Shown: positions 17,754 to 28,509, counted from the stretch's first letter. The stretch: 64,000 bases of DNA from Motilimonas cestriensis (GCF_021295315.1 NZ_JAIMJA010000023.1:1-64000); one strand, 5' to 3'. The notes: generated from the sequence alone by a model not told the origin. A program made the numbers and translations.

Positions 17754-19838
17754 TTAAACGCCAAGTGCTCCGCCATCCGCTTTACGGATCGCAACCAGTG
17801 ATGCACGTGGACGCAAAGTCATACCATTTGGCGTTTCTTGTGCGGCATTGTCGCTATATGGCCAATTGCCTGGATGCTGAATAGATACGAACATGGTGGT
17901 GTAATCAGGTGTGATAGTAAAACCTGTTACTTCACAACCATTAGGTCCAACAAAGAAACGACGCAGCTCTCCTTGGTTTGCGTCATCGATGGTTTGTTGT
18001 TTACCATCAGTGTCGGTCAGCATGGAAGGTACTACGGCTAACATCTGGTCGTTAGTATAATTTTGTACTTCGTCGGCGCCGTTATCTGTTTGGATCCACA
18101 TAATGCCGCGTTTATCAAAAGCGAGGCCATCTGGGCTGGCAAATTGGTTAAATTCATTTAAACCAGATAGGTTGGTGGCAGCATCACCGGCTGCATCTGA
18201 GCCAAACACGAAGATATCCCAGCTAAATGTGGTATGAGTTTCGCCTTCATCCCAGCGGATAATATGACCGAATTTGTTATTTAGTCGTGGATTAGCTGGG
18301 TTAGTGCCAGTTGCAGCATTACGTCGAGTATTGTTGGTCAATGTCAGGTAAACAGAGCCCGTGAATGGGTCAACAGCACACCATTCAGGACGATCCATTG
18401 GCGTTGCACCCACTAGGTCGGCGGCACCCGCTGTATTGAGTATGATCTCTGCTAGGCTGGTGAAATGATCGGCTAGTGTGCCACCATTTTTGGTTGAGCC
18501 TGTCATGGTGAGTGGTAGCCAAGTACCAACACCATCGGCATCGAATTTAGCCACATACAAGGTGCCCGCATCCATATATTTGTCACCCATCGCCATACGG
18601 TTTTTGGCGTCGGCATCCGCTGGATCCCAGAGTGCGTCAGAGACAAACTTGTACATGTACTCAAAGCGTGAATCGTGACCCGAATAGAATGTGATAGGTT
18701 TTCCTTCAGTCAACTTACCAAAAGTACAGCCCTCATGACGGAAGCGGCCAAGGGCTGTGCGCTTAACCGCGCGAGAGTTTGCTGTGTATGGGTCTACTTC
18801 AACAATATAACCATGACCATTAGCTTCGTTGCGGTAATCGTCCATGGCGCTGTTACCAGTTGGTGTTACGTCAAAACGCGCAAATTCGTCAACTCGTTCT
18901 TCTGGACTACCGGCAACGGTTTCCCAACCGTAACGTGTGGTGCTAGATGTTTCGATCCCAATGCGATCTTGCTCTGCGGTGGTCGTGCCTTTATTGATGA
19001 AATACCCCGGCCAGTTTTCTTCACAGGTAAGGTAAGTGCCCCATGGCGTATAGCCGTTACCACAGTTATTAAGAGTGCCGCGCGCTTGACTGCCGTCTGG
19101 TGAGAAAGGCGTTTTCAGCTTGTCTGAATTGGCGAGTGGGCCAGAAATATTCATTGTGGTTGCGCCAGTGTAGCGACGGTTTAATGGATCATTGTCCACT
19201 ACCTTCCACTCGTTGGCGATCAGCTGAATGCGTACTACGGCAACGCCGTGAGCATTAATCTCTTTACGAACTTGATCGACACTGCTACGGATACCGTCAG
19301 CGTCTTTATCACTGCCGTTAGGGTGCAATGCATTTTGGTCGATATATTCATGGTTTACGCACAAAAGGCCGTCGCTGCCATCATCATTGAGCGGGAAAAA
19401 GTGCAAGCCATCGTGGTGCATGCCCATGGCATTCGCTTGATCTGTTGCATTGTTAGAGCCATCACGCTTCCATTCTGAGCCGCCTGACATGATTGGCTGT
19501 CCCCAAGGCGCGAGAACCTGTGCAGTGTAGCCTTCAGGCACACTTACTGCGTCAATTTTAGAACCTGGGATCGAGTTGAAACCCAATCTAGCGCTTGATG
19601 CAGTGGGAACGCTCGGCGTGGTTGGTGTGGGGGTTGGTGTACCAGAATCTACTATTGGTGTTGAGCTATTACTAGAATTACATCCAGCCAAGCCAAATGC
19701 GCCAAACATGGTCATAGCACCTAGGCCAAGGCCGCCTTTGATCATTTTTCGGCGTGATAGATGTGCTTCCAATACCTGATCAAAATCTGGGTTGTCGCTT
19801 TTGTTAAATCGCTTCGGGTTAAAAATTTCCTTGCTCAT
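17754..19838 (-). CDS. phoX: PhoX-family alkaline phosphatase (DUF839), Tat-exported
   Basis: About 694 residues. The twin-arginine signal is SRRKMIKGG near residues 27-35, followed by a hydrophobic stretch and the lipobox-like LAGC, so the protein is probably exported folded by Tat and perhaps lipid-anchored. The rest is the PhoX/DUF839 six-bladed fold, with conserved CNSS/ENWPGYF and FRHEGCTFGKL regions. PhoX enzymes are Ca/Fe-dependent phosphomonoesterases used in phosphate starvation. I placed the start at ATG 19838 (MSKEIFNP), 6 bases after GGAG; the longer frame would begin with TTG at 19850. A three-unit Pho box at 19903-19935 lies just upstream. A private tatA follows. Confidence 0.92.
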   Translation of the reverse strand: MSKEIFNPKRFNKSDNPDFDQVLEAHLSRRKMIKGGLGLGAMTMFGAFGLAGCNSSNSSTPIVDSGTPTPTPTTPSVPTASSARLGFNSIPGSKIDAVSVPEGYTAQVLAPWGQPIMSGGSEWKRDGSNNATDQANAMGMHHDGLHFFPLNDDGSDGLLCVNHEYIDQNALHPNGSDKDADGIRSSVDQVRKEINAHGVAVVRIQLIANEWKVVDNDPLNRRYTGATTMNISGPLANSDKLKTPFSPDGSQARGTLNNCGNGYTPWGTYLTCEENWPGYFINKGTTTAEQDRIGIETSSTTRYGWETVAGSPEERVDEFARFDVTPTGNSAMDDYRNEANGHGYIVEVDPYTANSRAVKRTALGRFRHEGCTFGKLTEGKPITFYSGHDSRFEYMYKFVSDALWDPADADAKNRMAMGDKYMDAGTLYVAKFDADGVGTWLPLTMTGSTKNGGTLADHFTSLAEIILNTAGAADLVGATPMDRPEWCAVDPFTGSVYLTLTNNTRRNAATGTNPANPRLNNKFGHIIRWDEGETHTTFSWDIFVFGSDAAGDAATNLSGLNEFNQFASPDGLAFDKRGIMWIQTDNGADEVQNYTNDQMLAVVPSMLTDTDGKQQTIDDANQGELRRFFVGPNGCEVTGFTITPDYTTMFVSIQHPGNWPYSDNAAQETPNGMTLRPRASLVAIRKADGGALGV

Positions 19839-19902
19839 CATGTTCTCCAACTGCTTTGGTTACGCTGGTTAAAACCAGACTAGTGGCGAACAAACTAAAT
19901 GG

Positions 19903-19935
19903 GTAAAGTGACAGATACGTTACAGAAATGTAACA
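19903..19935 (-). promoter_or_regulatory. Pho box: three 11-bp PhoB repeats upstream of phoX
   Basis: Read on the minus strand, three consecutive 11-mers follow one pattern: TGTTACATTTC, TGTAACGTATC and TGTCACTTTAC. The 11-bp spacing and TGT-N-AC core are those of PhoB half-sites. The site ends about 65 bases upstream of the phoX start, correct for an activator of that gene. This ties the phosphatase, and possibly tatA, to phosphate limitation. Confidence 0.82.
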
Positions 19936-20217
19936 TTAAGGTTGCTCTGTGCGTTAGCCCTTCGTTAAGGGGAGGTTTCTATCCCGTATCCACTAACTTC
20001 TTAATATTGTGAAACATATAGGTTAAATAATATCCAATCTGAGTTACGCATGGGGATATTACTGGGTTATAAATCGGCGAAATCCCCCCAGCTTGCAGCC
20101 ATCAAATAAACGCGAACGAGCTAATTCGATATTTCAAAAAATAAAATGATTAATAAGTAGCAGGTATTTTACATTTACTTGATATATGGTGTGTTCTTTT
20201 GTTGCGGAAAGGCATCG
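19936..20217. other. Intergenic region between phoX control region and TPR gene
   Basis: No gene is seen. It must hold the promoter of the plus-strand TPR gene. A GGAAAGG ribosome binding site precedes ATG 20218. Confidence 0.45.
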
Positions 20218-21531
20218 ATGCGTCACTATCTCTTATTCTTGTGTTTTTTAACTTCACCAGCTTGGTCTGTTGATTCGATTTCCTTGCTCGATACTAAACA
20301 ATATCAATCTCTTAACCGTTATCTTGAAGGTGTGTTTTTACAACATACAAATGGCGCGTTATCAGAACAAAAATTGGGGCAAGCGTTAGACCCATTTGCC
20401 ACTAGCGCTCTTGAGCAGAATGCTATGTTGGAAGGTTGGCTGGCAGCAATGCCAAACACCTGGCAACCGCACCTCGCTGCGGGTATCTATTATCAGCATT
20501 TAGCATGGCTTAGTAGAGGTGCTAAATACGCTAGCAATACCAGCAAGCAACAAATGAAAGCAATGAAGTCATACCGCGCAAAAGCGATAGCCCACCTCAC
20601 TCGCGTCACGGTGATTGAACCCAAGCTTGCGCACGCATGGGCTTACTTGATCAATTTAACTAAGTTAGTGAGAGGCGCTGAAGATATCGAACGTCTTTAT
20701 CAACAAGCTAACTTGTATGTTCCCAGTTCATTCATATTACATTGGAATTATGCTAACGCCAGAACGCCAAAATGGGGCGGTAAGATGCAGGAAGTATTGC
20801 TATTTTCTCAACAAATGGAGCAGGCAAGTAAGCAATGGCCTCATTTGCGTGTGTTCACCGGTTATCCCGATTATGTATTGGCAGACATTGCTAGGCGTAA
20901 AAACAACGATGAAAAAAGAGCTCTTGACCATATAGAAAAGGCGCTTAGCTATGGAGAGACCATGGGCTATCTGAATTTAAAAGGGCGTATTTTAACGAGG
21001 TTAGAAGCTTATTCAGAAGCAGAAGTTGCATATCAACGCACCCTACAGCTAGATCCTCACTACTCGCCTGCTCTGGTCGGGTTGGCTTGGATGTATTTCA
21101 ATACTGATCAATATGAACGAGGGCTAGAATACGCCAATCAAGCGCTAGCATTAGAGCCCTTATCACCTGATGCGTTAGAGATACGAGCACGAATTTTTTC
21201 TCGAATGAAAATGCCGGATAGGGCATTGGCCGATTTAACGCTTTTTACGCAATACGGCGTGATGTCGCACTCGTTATATTGCTTGCAAGGTTATCTGCTT
21301 TTTTATAACAAGAAAGACTACCAGAGTGCTGCAGTGGTGTATGACTATGCAGCTCAGTTAAAGCCCAAGGATGATCGTGCTTGGTATTACCTAATGGCAT
21401 CGCGTTATATGCTAAAAGATTGCCGTTATGTGGATGCCGCAAAGCGGTTTCTAGCTTTGTGCCAGAAGGGCGCAGAGTGTAAGCCGCGTGACTTAAGTTG
21501 GAGCAAACAAAATCTAACATGTGCGTTTTAG
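20218..21531 (+). CDS. Exported tetratricopeptide-repeat protein
   Basis: About 437 residues with an N-terminal signal peptide (RHYLLFLCFLTSPAWS). The body is all-helical with TPR units. The clearest is near residues 275-345, where AYSEAEVAYQRTLQLDPHYS, ALVGLAWMYFNTDQYERGLE and YANQALALEPLSPDALEIRA follow in 34-residue steps. I chose ATG 20218 over the in-frame start at 20179 because GGAAAGG sits 7 bases before it and the signal peptide then starts directly. TPR proteins scaffold other proteins; a DUF4034-like relationship is possible but not certain. It is monocistronic. Confidence 0.75.
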   Translation: MRHYLLFLCFLTSPAWSVDSISLLDTKQYQSLNRYLEGVFLQHTNGALSEQKLGQALDPFATSALEQNAMLEGWLAAMPNTWQPHLAAGIYYQHLAWLSRGAKYASNTSKQQMKAMKSYRAKAIAHLTRVTVIEPKLAHAWAYLINLTKLVRGAEDIERLYQQANLYVPSSFILHWNYANARTPKWGGKMQEVLLFSQQMEQASKQWPHLRVFTGYPDYVLADIARRKNNDEKRALDHIEKALSYGETMGYLNLKGRILTRLEAYSEAEVAYQRTLQLDPHYSPALVGLAWMYFNTDQYERGLEYANQALALEPLSPDALEIRARIFSRMKMPDRALADLTLFTQYGVMSHSLYCLQGYLLFYNKKDYQSAAVVYDYAAQLKPKDDRAWYYLMASRYMLKDCRYVDAAKRFLALCQKGAECKPRDLSWSKQNLTCAF

Positions 21532-21784
21532 GTTTGGGCTGAAAATAGCCTTGCTGAAATAGGGATTAACCAAATGCGCTTTCATCTTAATAATTGCTTG
21601 GTAATCATAGCTGGCACCTGTGCCATTTGATTTTATTATCGTTAATTAACACCACTGTTATGTTGTTAAGCTGTTGATCACAATATTTAAAATTGTTATT
21701 AACATATTTCTCGTTTAACCATTTAGTGTAGTGGCCATTACCCTAAATAGTGTTGGTTAACCCCAATGAAAACGGAGAAATAAC

Positions 21785-22875
21785 ATGTGCACGCGCATTT
21801 TAAATAACATTAACAAGAATCACGTGACGGTCGGTCGCAATATGGACTGGGAGTTTCCCCTACAAGCGACCCTATTTATGCATCCGGCCCACGGAAAGCG
21901 TGTCGGAATGAGTGCCGCAGAAGCAGAAAAAGAGGGGCTCGATTCCTCCCAAGTGCGTCGTTGGAAGGTCAAGCATGCGACGATTGCTACTATGGTCGGC
22001 GATGACATTAATGGCTATGGTTTTTGCGATGGTATGAACGATCAGGGGTTAGTGGCGAATGCACTTTACGATACTACCTGTACTTTCGGTGACGGTGCGT
22101 TGGCTGAAAACCAAAAAGGGCTAAGCGTTTTACGCTGGGGGCAATTTATTCTTGATCGCTTTGCCAGTGTTTCTGAAGCGGTGAATTTTTTGCAAAAGAT
22201 AAAATACTATTATTCGGTGGCAAAGTGCCGGGTGACGACAATTCTGCTGCTGTTCTGCATATTTCGATTTCAGATAAAACGGGTAATTCTGCCATTTTAG
22301 AAATTGATCAGGGGTTGGTAAAAAGCTATCAGAGTGAAAATTATACTGTGATGACCAATCAGCCTGATTACGCGACTCAGCTTAAATTAATGGATTATTG
22401 GATGTACCAGTGGAATAAAACCGAGGTGCGTAACCTACATCCTGTTTTTACTGTTCCTGGCGGTTACACCCCTGTGCAACGATTTGAGCGTGGCTGTTTT
22501 TATCGCTACTTGTCTAATGAAAAGGCAAAAGGCACTAACCCTGTGGCTCAAGTACGCTCGATGGTGGCAACCTGTAATGTTCCCACCGCTTTTGAAGAGC
22601 TGCACCCGTTAAGTGTGTTTGAAAAAGTAGAAAAAGGGTTGGGTTATTCCGTGAACTCACAAACCCTATGGACCAATGTGAGTGATAGCAGAGATAGACG
22701 CTATTACTATATTAGTAATGGAAATATGCAAATGATTTGGCTGAATATGGAAAATGATCAGCAGCAAAGTAAAAAGCTGGTAATTAGTGATAGCTTTGTA
22801 AAAACAGAATTTATGGGGCAAGCGAACCACTTAATGGAACAGTGTGACTCTGCACCTTTTAGTTATTCCAGTTAA
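21785..22875 (+). pseudogene. Linear amide C-N hydrolase (choloylglycine hydrolase/penicillin V acylase type), frameshifted
   Basis: The two halves of one ~363-residue Ntn-hydrolase lie in different frames. The first (21785 to about 22205) has the nucleophile Cys at position 2 (MCTRIL), the family motif GRNMDWE and GMNDQGLVANALY. The second (about 22200-22875) continues LFGGKVPGDDNSAAVLH through to the C-terminus. They join by a one-base change near 22195-22212, in the A-rich CAAAAGATAAAATAC. The family cleaves amide bonds in bile salts, penicillin V or N-acyl homoserine lactones. The upstream half carries the catalytic Cys but cannot fold alone. It is either a recent inactivating mutation or a sequencing error; the rest of the gene shows no other damage. 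Confidence 0.88.
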
Positions 22876-22953
22876 CGGTGAGTTCGGTTTAACTAGTCAT
22901 TCATTTTAAGTCGATAATAGCTGAGTCCGCCATGTTAGCGTGGTTAACTCAGC

Positions 22954-24030
22954 TTATTGTAAGGCTTCCATTCCTATTGCAGTCATATCAAGCTTATAGC
23001 AGTTTTTACCGGATGCTTTGGCGCGATAGAGCGCTTCATCTGCTCGACGGAAAGCGGTTCGATGCATATGGCTTTGATGAGGCGTTGCCCCGCAGCTGAC
23101 AGTGACATTGCGTTCAAGGCCAAAATTTTTCGCTGCTATTTTAGCTTGTAATTCAATTAGCTTTTTTTCGATGGCATCGACATCAGAGATATAAAAGGCA
23201 ATCAAAAATTCTTCACCGCCCCAACGACCAGCAACCCCATCATCGCCAATTGTGTTGGCTAATTGCTTGGCAATAACTTTGAGTACACGATCGCCAATGT
23301 CGTGGCCATAATTATCATTAACGCTTTTGAAGTCATCAACATCCAACATCGCAATCCATTTCACTTCATCAAAGTTAAGCAGTAATTCTTCCATTTTTAG
23401 GCGGTTAGGCAAGCCGGTTAACACGTCGGTGGTAGACAGTGCTTTTAACTGTAGATTCGATTCTTTCAGTAAGCGCATAGTGTGCCTACGCCCAGAATCG
23501 TAGAAATATGAAATAGAGAAAAGGAAAAAATAAATAATAGTCAAATGGATGAAACTAATGGTATCAAAGGGAACGGGATGCCAATTTTGCATTTCCGTAA
23601 GGCAAAAATAGGCGACCACGGCGAAATTGATCAGGCTAAAAAAAGAACCAAGCTTATAACCAAGTATAAATACCGCGATAACAGGGGTTAAAAAGCAAAA
23701 GGCGAGGGCAAATTCACGGTTTTGCGTGCCGATAATAAACAGCAGGCTGATTGTCGTCATGATGGTTACGGTAATAATGCCGGCTGTTCGTGTGCTTCTG
23801 CGATTTTTTAGGAAATAGTAACCGGCAAGGCCTGAAACAACTCCCATACCATGAATCAAGGCAAGAATGGGGATAAATATAATAAATACGTTGTAGTAAA
23901 GTAAGAAAGACAATATCGCTATCAAGATGGTAAGCGATACGAATACGAATGAATTCTCTCTGAATTCTTCATCTGAGCGACTCTGGTTAAGCCATGCCTC
24001 AATTCGACTATAGAATAATTTATTTATCAT
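22954..24030 (-). CDS. Membrane diguanylate cyclase (GGDEF)
   Basis: A 358-residue protein. About six TM helices fill residues 28-185, followed by a short linker and a C-terminal GGDEF domain (about 200-350). The active-site motif is intact as RWGGEEF near residue 270, and GLPNR, LDVDDFKSVND and GHDIGD are all present, so it should make cyclic di-GMP. The product-inhibition I-site (RxxD five residues before the motif) appears to be missing. The sensory part is a plain membrane domain with no recognised ligand. The gene stands alone on the minus strand. Confidence 0.9.
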   Translation of the reverse strand: MINKLFYSRIEAWLNQSRSDEEFRENSFVFVSLTILIAILSFLLYYNVFIIFIPILALIHGMGVVSGLAGYYFLKNRRSTRTAGIITVTIMTTISLLFIIGTQNREFALAFCFLTPVIAVFILGYKLGSFFSLINFAVVAYFCLTEMQNWHPVPFDTISFIHLTIIYFFLFSISYFYDSGRRHTMRLLKESNLQLKALSTTDVLTGLPNRLKMEELLLNFDEVKWIAMLDVDDFKSVNDNYGHDIGDRVLKVIAKQLANTIGDDGVAGRWGGEEFLIAFYISDVDAIEKKLIELQAKIAAKNFGLERNVTVSCGATPHQSHMHRTAFRRADEALYRAKASGKNCYKLDMTAIGMEALQ

Positions 24031-24265
24031 ATTTAGTTGTTGTGCTAATCATATATGGCCTACTAACCATATAGTAACTGATAACCGAGCAAAAACTTAA
24101 CCGACAGTTCACTTATCAATGGGGTCATATGAGCTTTTTGCTCAAAGTGTGGCAGGGAAACGATTTTTGCTGATTAGGGCTTGCAGGCCTTGCGTTATTT
24201 AAAGCTCTGCATCATCGATATTGATGATGGCAGCTTTGCTCCTATATAAAGCGAAAGTTTATGCC

Positions 24266-25132
24266 TCAAAACATCGCCAGCTGATCAAATTCAGGCTCAG
24301 GCAGGTTAAACCAAGCGGCGGGTTCACCCAGCATCTCGGCAAACATCGCAGCTAGCTCGGGCGCTTGTAAATTATCGGCTGTGTGCACGTATAAGTAGGG
24401 CGATTTGCCTTGTTTTAGCCATTGCTGAATTTTACTGACCCAAGGTAAAAACAAAGCGCGATTGTTTTCTAGCGCTATATCACCAATAAAGCGCACCACG
24501 GGTTGATTGCTGGTGGCAATGGCATGCACTGGCACTTTTGGCTTTTGCGTTTGGCCATGCTGAATAACGGGGTTACTGGCATCGGCTAAAAACACCGGCC
24601 GCGAGTCCATAATGATGCGATTCATTTGTTGCTCGATTAAAAAGCCATTGAAACGCTTTTCAATATCGCCTTTGGCAAAATACGCTAAATGGCGCACTTC
24701 CACGCCATATTGCCAGTCACGGGGTAATTGCTTGAGAAAGGTCATTAGCAGCGGCAGATCATCGGGACCGAAGCTGGCCGGTAGTTGCAATTTAACCAGA
24801 CCGATTTTGTGTTGTAGCGGTGCAAATAAGTTAAAAAATTCACTTAACTCATGGCTAACGGCGCATAAGCGCTTTTGATGAGAGATGGTTTGCGGCAGCT
24901 TTAAGCTAAACTTGAAATCTTCGGGCGTGTCTTGGCGCCATTTTGCCACTGCAGCAGGAGTGGGCAGGGCATAAAAAGTGGTATTTCCTTCTACCGAGTT
25001 AAATACACGACTGTAATGATAAAGCGCACTACAAGGCGTCTCGGTTTGACGGGTTAAACGTGGTTGCCACGCCTTTTCTGACCACATCGCCATGCCAATG
25101 CGTAATTTTGTCTCTGCTGATGTGTTTTGCAC
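24266..25132 (-). CDS. DUF72 family protein
   Basis: A 288-residue TIM-barrel-like DUF72 protein. Typical blocks are the N-terminal RIGMAMWSEKAW, FNSVEGNTTFYALPTP near residues 43-58, FKFSLKLPQTISHQKRL, VEVRHLAYF near 145, and VHTADNLQAPELA near the end. No biochemical role is firmly known for the family. The start is GTG at 25132, chosen because CAAGGG lies 7 bases upstream. It is divergent from fmdB, sharing a ~97-base promoter region. Confidence 0.87.
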   Translation of the reverse strand: MQNTSAETKLRIGMAMWSEKAWQPRLTRQTETPCSALYHYSRVFNSVEGNTTFYALPTPAAVAKWRQDTPEDFKFSLKLPQTISHQKRLCAVSHELSEFFNLFAPLQHKIGLVKLQLPASFGPDDLPLLMTFLKQLPRDWQYGVEVRHLAYFAKGDIEKRFNGFLIEQQMNRIIMDSRPVFLADASNPVIQHGQTQKPKVPVHAIATSNQPVVRFIGDIALENNRALFLPWVSKIQQWLKQGKSPYLYVHTADNLQAPELAAMFAEMLGEPAAWFNLPEPEFDQLAMF

Positions 25133-25229
25133 GATTTACCCTTGCCTAGCTTTTCCTCTATAATAGCGCGTTTGCACTTGATGGAATCAAGTGTGTTAAA
25201 GATAAAATAGTAACTAGCAGAGATAGACA

Positions 25230-25445
25230 ATGCCGATTTATGAATATCGCTGTCAGGCCTGTGGCCATGAATTAGAGAAAATGCAACGCATGAGTGATGA
25301 TCCGCTAAAGGATTGTCCCCAATGCGCCGAGCCAAAACTAACTAAGCTTATTTCTGCGCCGGGTTTTCGTCTCGGCGGCAGTGGTTGGTATGAAACCGAC
25401 TTTAAAACCGGCTCGAAAAAGAATTTAGCAGCGAAAGAATCTTAA
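25230..25445 (+). CDS. FmdB-family zinc-ribbon protein
   Basis: A 71-residue protein with a four-Cys zinc ribbon, CQAC near residues 8-11 and CPQC near 28-31. [16 protein letters not shown] block common to the FmdB family follows. The role is not established; members are predicted regulators. The conserved position just ahead of aspS (74 bases) is common in gammaproteobacteria. Confidence 0.9.
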   Translation: MPIYEYRCQACGHELEKMQRMSDDPLKDCPQCAEPKLTKLISAPGFRLGGSGWYETDFKTGSKKNLAAKES

Positions 25446-25518
25446 ATTTACCCTGTGTGATGGTACAGTTAGCCATCTTCAGTATCGAATAGTAAAACCA
25501 GAACAGGAACGAACCAGC

Positions 25519-27309
25519 ATGCGCACCTTATATTGCGGCGAAGTAAACGAACAACACATTGACCAACAAGTAGAATTAGTCGGTTGGGTAAATAAACGTC
25601 GCGATTTGGGCGGCGTGATTTTCCTTGATTTACGTGACCGTGAAGGCCTAGTGCAAGTGGTTTACGATCCAGACTTAGCTGATGTGTTTGAGCTTGCTAG
25701 CAGCTTGCGCAATGAGTTTTGTGTAAAAGTTACCGGTAAAGTGCGTGCACGCCCTGAAAGCCAAGTGAATAAAGATATGCGCACGGGCGGCATTGAAATT
25801 CTAGGTCAAAACTTAGAGATTTTAAGCAAATCAGCGCCGCTGCCATTAACGCTGGACGATCATCAAAAAAACAGCGAAGAGCAACGTCTTAAGTACCGTT
25901 ACTTAGATTTACGTCGCCCTGATATGGCGGAAAAAATTAAATTCCGTGCGCGAGTAACCAGCTCAGTGCGCCGCTTTCTTGATGACAATGGCTTTTTAGA
26001 TATTGAAACGCCAATGTTAACTAAAGCGACGCCAGAAGGTGCACGTGATTATTTAGTGCCAAGCCGTACCCACCATGGTCGTTTCTTTGCATTGCCACAA
26101 TCGCCACAGTTATTTAAGCAGTTGCTGATGATGGCGGGCATGGATCGTTACTACCAAATCGTTAAGTGCTTCCGTGATGAAGACTTACGTGCGGATCGCC
26201 AGCCTGAATTTACCCAAATCGATATTGAAACCTCGTTTATGAGCGCTGACCAAGTGATGTCGGTAACGGAATCAATGATCCGTCAGTTGTTCCAAGACTT
26301 ACTAAACGTTGATTTAGGCGAGTTCCCGCGCATGACTTACGCTGAAGCGATGCGTCGTTTTGGCTCTGATAAGCCAGATTTACGTAACCCAATGGAGCTG
26401 GTGGACGTTGCTGATTTATTAAAAGAGGTTGAGTTCCAAGTATTCTCTGGCCCAGCCAATGATGAAAAAGGCCGCGTGGCAGTATTATGTGTACCGGGCG
26501 GCGCGTCATTGTCGCGTAAGAACATTGATGATTACGGCAAGTACGTAAACATTTACGGCGCCAAAGGGCTAGCATGGTTGAAAGTGAATGAAGTGGCGAA
26601 AGGTGTGGATGGTATTCAATCGCCAATCGCGAAGTTCCTTACGCCTGAAATTATTGCCGCTTTACTTGAACGTACCGGCGCGAAAGATGGCGACATCATT
26701 TTATTTGGTGCCGATAAAGCTAACGTGGTGGCTGAAGCCATGGGCGCACTGCGCTTGAAAGTGGGTGAAGATTTAGGCTTAACGTCTGACGAGTGGAAGC
26801 CGCTATGGGTGGTTGACTTCCCAATGTTTGAAGAGCTACCAAATGGTGGTTTAACACCGCTGCATCACCCGTTCACGGCGCCAACAGGTTTAACGCCAGT
26901 ACAGTTAGAGCAAGATCCTGCTAACGCATTATCTGATGCTTACGACATGGTATTAAACGGCTGTGAGTTAGGCGGTGGTTCGGTACGTATCTATGACCAA
27001 GAAATGCAAGCAACTATTTTCCGTATTCTTGGTATTACCGATGAAGAAGCAGAAGAGAAATTTGGCTTCTTACTGGAAGCGCTTAAATTTGGTGCGCCGC
27101 CGCATGCAGGCTTAGCGTTTGGTTTAGACCGCTTAGTGATGCTAATGACAGGTGCGAGCTCGATTCGTGACGTAATGGCATTCCCGAAAACGTTAACGGC
27201 AGCGTGTCCGTTAACTAACGCGCCGGGTCAAGCTAACCCTGTGGCACTGGCTGATTTGAACATTGAAGTCATAAAAGCACCTGAAAAGGCAAACGAGGAA
27301 CAAGCTTAA
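25519..27309 (+). CDS. aspS: Aspartyl-tRNA synthetase
   Basis: A 596-residue class IIb aminoacyl-tRNA synthetase, the usual bacterial length. It has an N-terminal OB-fold (residues 1-110), motif 2 [18 protein letters not shown] near 217-234, the bacterial GAD insertion domain in the middle, and motif 3 [15 protein letters not shown] near 530-545. It charges tRNA-Asp. The stop codon TAATG overlaps the nudB start by one base, so the two are translationally coupled. Confidence 0.98.
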   Translation: MRTLYCGEVNEQHIDQQVELVGWVNKRRDLGGVIFLDLRDREGLVQVVYDPDLADVFELASSLRNEFCVKVTGKVRARPESQVNKDMRTGGIEILGQNLEILSKSAPLPLTLDDHQKNSEEQRLKYRYLDLRRPDMAEKIKFRARVTSSVRRFLDDNGFLDIETPMLTKATPEGARDYLVPSRTHHGRFFALPQSPQLFKQLLMMAGMDRYYQIVKCFRDEDLRADRQPEFTQIDIETSFMSADQVMSVTESMIRQLFQDLLNVDLGEFPRMTYAEAMRRFGSDKPDLRNPMELVDVADLLKEVEFQVFSGPANDEKGRVAVLCVPGGASLSRKNIDDYGKYVNIYGAKGLAWLKVNEVAKGVDGIQSPIAKFLTPEIIAALLERTGAKDGDIILFGADKANVVAEAMGALRLKVGEDLGLTSDEWKPLWVVDFPMFEELPNGGLTPLHHPFTAPTGLTPVQLEQDPANALSDAYDMVLNGCELGGGSVRIYDQEMQATIFRILGITDEEAEEKFGFLLEALKFGAPPHAGLAFGLDRLVMLMTGASSIRDVMAFPKTLTAACPLTNAPGQANPVALADLNIEVIKAPEKANEEQA

Positions 27310-27737
27310 TGACTAAGCGCCCTGAATCTGTGCTGGTGGTGATTTACACCGCGCAGGGCAGGGCGCTGATGTTGCGTCGTTTAGATGATGCTAATTTCTG
27401 GCAATCGGTAACCGGCAGTTTGGAAACGGGTGAAACGCCCTATCAAACAGCGGTTCGCGAAGTAATGGAAGAAACAGGCATTGATATCGACGGACAAGGT
27501 TTAACTCTGAATGATTTAAATCAACAAGTAAGCTACGAAATTCGACCCTTATGGCGTAAACGTTATGCCGAAGGGGTTACTATGAACATCGAACATCAAT
27601 TTACTTTAGCGCTTCCCGCTCAATGTGAGATTTCTCTTACTGAGCACAGTGAGTTTTGTTGGTTGCCCCTCAAAGAGGCGGCCGAGCTAGCAAGCTCAGC
27701 ATCTAATCGCCAGGTTATTTTAGCGTTAACAAAATAA
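27309..27737 (+). CDS. nudB: Dihydroneopterin triphosphate diphosphatase (Nudix)
   Basis: A 142-residue Nudix hydrolase. The Nudix box is complete, [20 protein letters not shown] followed by TGID, near residues 36-60. NudB removes pyrophosphate from dihydroneopterin triphosphate in folate synthesis. The assignment rests on the box plus the conserved aspS-nudB-yebC-ruvC neighbourhood. The N-terminus [12 protein letters not shown] and the WLPLKEA ending match the family. Confidence 0.93.
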   Translation: MTKRPESVLVVIYTAQGRALMLRRLDDANFWQSVTGSLETGETPYQTAVREVMEETGIDIDGQGLTLNDLNQQVSYEIRPLWRKRYAEGVTMNIEHQFTLALPAQCEISLTEHSEFCWLPLKEAAELASSASNRQVILALTK

Positions 27738-27751
27738 ATCCGGAGGCTATC

Positions 27752-28498
27752 ATGGCAGGTCACAGTAAATGGGCCAACATCAAACATCGCAAAGCGGCGC
27801 AAGACGCGAAACGCGGTAAAATTTTCACCAAACTGATTCGCGAACTAACGGTTGCCTCACGCGAAGGCGGCTCGGATGCTGACTCAAACCCACGACTGCG
27901 CGCAGCGATTGATAAAGCATTATCTAATAACATGACGCGTGACACGGTTGAGCGCGCGGTAAAGCGTGGTGCTGGTGAGCTAGATGGACAAGAGTTAGAA
28001 ACCATTATCTATGAAGGTTATGGCCCAAGTGGTACGGCAGTCATGGTGGAAACCATGACCGATAACCGTAACCGTACCGTTGCCAGTGTGCGCCATGCTT
28101 TTAGCAAAGCGGGCGGTAATTTAGGCACAGATGGTTCGGTGGCGTACTTGTTTGAGAAAAAAGGCGTGATTGCCTATGACGCAGAAGTAGATGAAGACAC
28201 CTTGATGGAAGCGGCCCTTGAAGGCGGCGCCGACGATGTGCTTGCCCATGATGATGGCAGCTTAGAGGTGTTTACTACGCCGGAAGAATTCGGGGTTGTA
28301 AAGGACGCTCTTGATCAAGCGGGTTTTACCGCTGAAAATGCTGAAGTGACCATGGTGCCTTCGACTAAAGCGGAGTTGGACGCCGATACGGCCGCTAAGT
28401 TTTTGCGCTTGATTGATATCTTAGAAGACGATGATGATGTACAAGAGGTATATCACAACGGCGACATTTCTGATGAAGTGGCGGCGACACTGGAATAA
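27752..28498 (+). CDS. yebC: YebC/PmpR-family protein (TACO1-like)
   Basis: A 248-residue protein of the YebC type I group. It has the signature start [23 protein letters not shown], then ENPRLR-like (here [13 protein letters not shown]) and EGYGPSGTA. Family members bind DNA as regulators, and type II members help ribosomes through proline-rich stretches; this one's mode is not evident. A CCGGAGG ribosome binding site lies 7 bases before the start. It sits in the standard order nudB-yebC-(x)-ruvC. Confidence 0.96.
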   Translation: MAGHSKWANIKHRKAAQDAKRGKIFTKLIRELTVASREGGSDADSNPRLRAAIDKALSNNMTRDTVERAVKRGAGELDGQELETIIYEGYGPSGTAVMVETMTDNRNRTVASVRHAFSKAGGNLGTDGSVAYLFEKKGVIAYDAEVDEDTLMEAALEGGADDVLAHDDGSLEVFTTPEEFGVVKDALDQAGFTAENAEVTMVPSTKAELDADTAAKFLRLIDILEDDDDVQEVYHNGDISDEVAATLE

Positions 28499-28509
28499 TA
28501 TGGAAATAT

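Noticed and set aside
21785-22300. Complete 171-residue hydrolase gene
   Set aside because: The last ~30 residues are out-of-frame sequence after the frameshift; the real domain continues in another frame to 22875.
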